NCBI GenBank assembly: GCA_001785725.1
Contig: MFUQ01000015.1
Coordinates: 39,259 to 45,621 of the forward strand
Reading direction: 5' to 3'
Origin: Candidatus Nomurabacteria bacterium RIFCSPLOWO2_01_FULL_36_10b
GTDB taxonomy: Bacteria > Patescibacteriota > Minisyncoccia > Phycocordibacterales > UBA1006
DNA length: 6,363 nucleotides
The notes under the pieces were generated by a model. It ran no database searches. It was not told the DNA's origin and saw only the letters and a program-made list of their open reading frames with translations. Below, piece by piece: positions 5,927 through 6,363 of this stretch. Position 1 is the first letter of the stretch. Each line of letters opens with the position of its first letter. The translations under genes were made by a program, and so were the position numbers.

Positions 5927-6363
5927 ACACATATATGCTTGTATCATTTGCCACACATTACTTTGCTCTTGGCCAACTGTAATATTTTCAATATCTGTTA
6001 TTATTGTATTTTCATTACCTTCCTGTAAATTATCATGCTTAACTTTTTTGAAAAATGGTATTATTGGGTCTAAGTCATTTGTATGAATTCGTAATACATT
6101 GCGCGGAGGAATTTCCCCGGCAATATATATGTGCGTAGGCAATGCGCCATCAGTATGATACCACTCCTCAAGCGCGCGATAACAATGACCTAAAAATACG
6201 TCACGGTATTTTTCATATACATGATAAACCTTACCATAAAGCATCGCAGAAAGATGTCCTTCCCACATCATATGCAACAAATTCATTGCTGAAGTAATAT
6301 CCGTATGCAATGCATGTGCGCTTACATGTGCCAAATCACGAGTTCCGCCTTGTATAACAGCAT
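5918..6363 (-). CDS. C-terminal part of a possible FtsA/PilM-like actin-fold ATPase (5' end outside window)
   Basis: 147 residues of the C-terminus are visible; the frame stays open to the right edge (…AVIQGGTRDLAHVSAH), so the start lies beyond the window. The opening GGTRDLA, then HALHTDITSAMNLLHMMWEG, resembles the part of FtsA/PilM-type proteins in which a Gly-Gly-containing loop (G-G-x-x-L/I-T) leads into a helix of the form L-x-x-D/S-x-x-x-A-x-x-L. A helical stretch with ALEEWYHTDGALPTHIYIAG follows, like the segment before the second phosphate-binding strand. The last 35 or so residues (NENTIITDIENITVGQEQSN) look like a polar tail. There is no transmembrane segment. It sits 28 bases upstream of the membrane-anchored protein, so the pair may work together at the envelope. 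The internal TTG at 6332-6334 is not a needed start. The assignment is tentative because the nucleotide-binding motifs lie outside the window. Confidence 0.42.
   Translation of the reverse strand, partial: AVIQGGTRDLAHVSAHALHTDITSAMNLLHMMWEGHLSAMLYGKVYHVYEKYRDVFLGHCYRALEEWYHTDGALPTHIYIAGEIPPRNVLRIHTNDLDPIIPFFKKVKHDNLQEGNENTIITDIENITVGQEQSNVWQMIQAYMCVI

Noticed and set aside
5684..6028. Open frame of 114 codons on the plus strand across the start of the membrane-protein gene
   Set aside because: It overlaps two minus-strand coding regions with better support and has low-complexity hydrophobic content.

Overview
This window is almost wholly coding on the minus strand and carries the end of a ribosomal-protein/RNA-polymerase operon. 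Read in the direction of transcription (right to left), the order is: C-terminal part of an actin-like ATPase candidate, a single-pass membrane protein with a baseplate-J-like region, infA (IF-1), rpmJ (L36), rpsM (S13), rpsK (S11), rpsD (S4), rpoA (RNA polymerase alpha), rplQ (L17), rplM (L13) and rpsI (S9). The S9 gene runs off the left edge, probably only a few codons before its stop. The nine conserved genes are identified from clear family motifs. The two upstream genes are less certain.

The organism looks like a member of the Candidate Phyla Radiation (Patescibacteria), probably Parcubacteria-like. The evidence is AT-rich DNA, a shortened L13, zinc-free L36 and S4, and a membrane protein of the baseplate-J-like type that is frequent in those genomes. 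The placement is inference. The genetic code appears standard: TGA ends the membrane-protein gene and Trp is TGG, so the UGA-Gly code of Gracilibacteria/Absconditabacteria does not apply.

The genes never overlap and are separated by spacers of 11 to 61 bases. No stretch over 300 bases lacks a gene. A good sigma-70-type promoter (TTGACA, 17-base spacer, extended -10) lies between the membrane-protein gene and infA. Its -35 box overlaps the upstream stop codon and it predicts a leader of only about 12 bases. A second extended -10 (TGATATAAT) precedes the membrane-protein gene and overlaps the stop codon of the gene before it. Weaker promoter candidates precede rpoA and rplM. None of the ten visible start codons has a Shine-Dalgarno-like purine stretch. 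Each instead has a short T run just upstream.

Together the nine conserved genes supply initiation factor 1, five small-subunit or large-subunit head/core proteins, two further large-subunit proteins and the RNA polymerase alpha scaffold, so the operon couples transcription and translation capacity. The two upstream genes form a separate envelope-related pair. I see no mobile element, CRISPR array, RNA gene or convincing terminator. The least explained items are the roughly 80-residue charged extension on S9, the SD-less short leaders, and the envelope pair.
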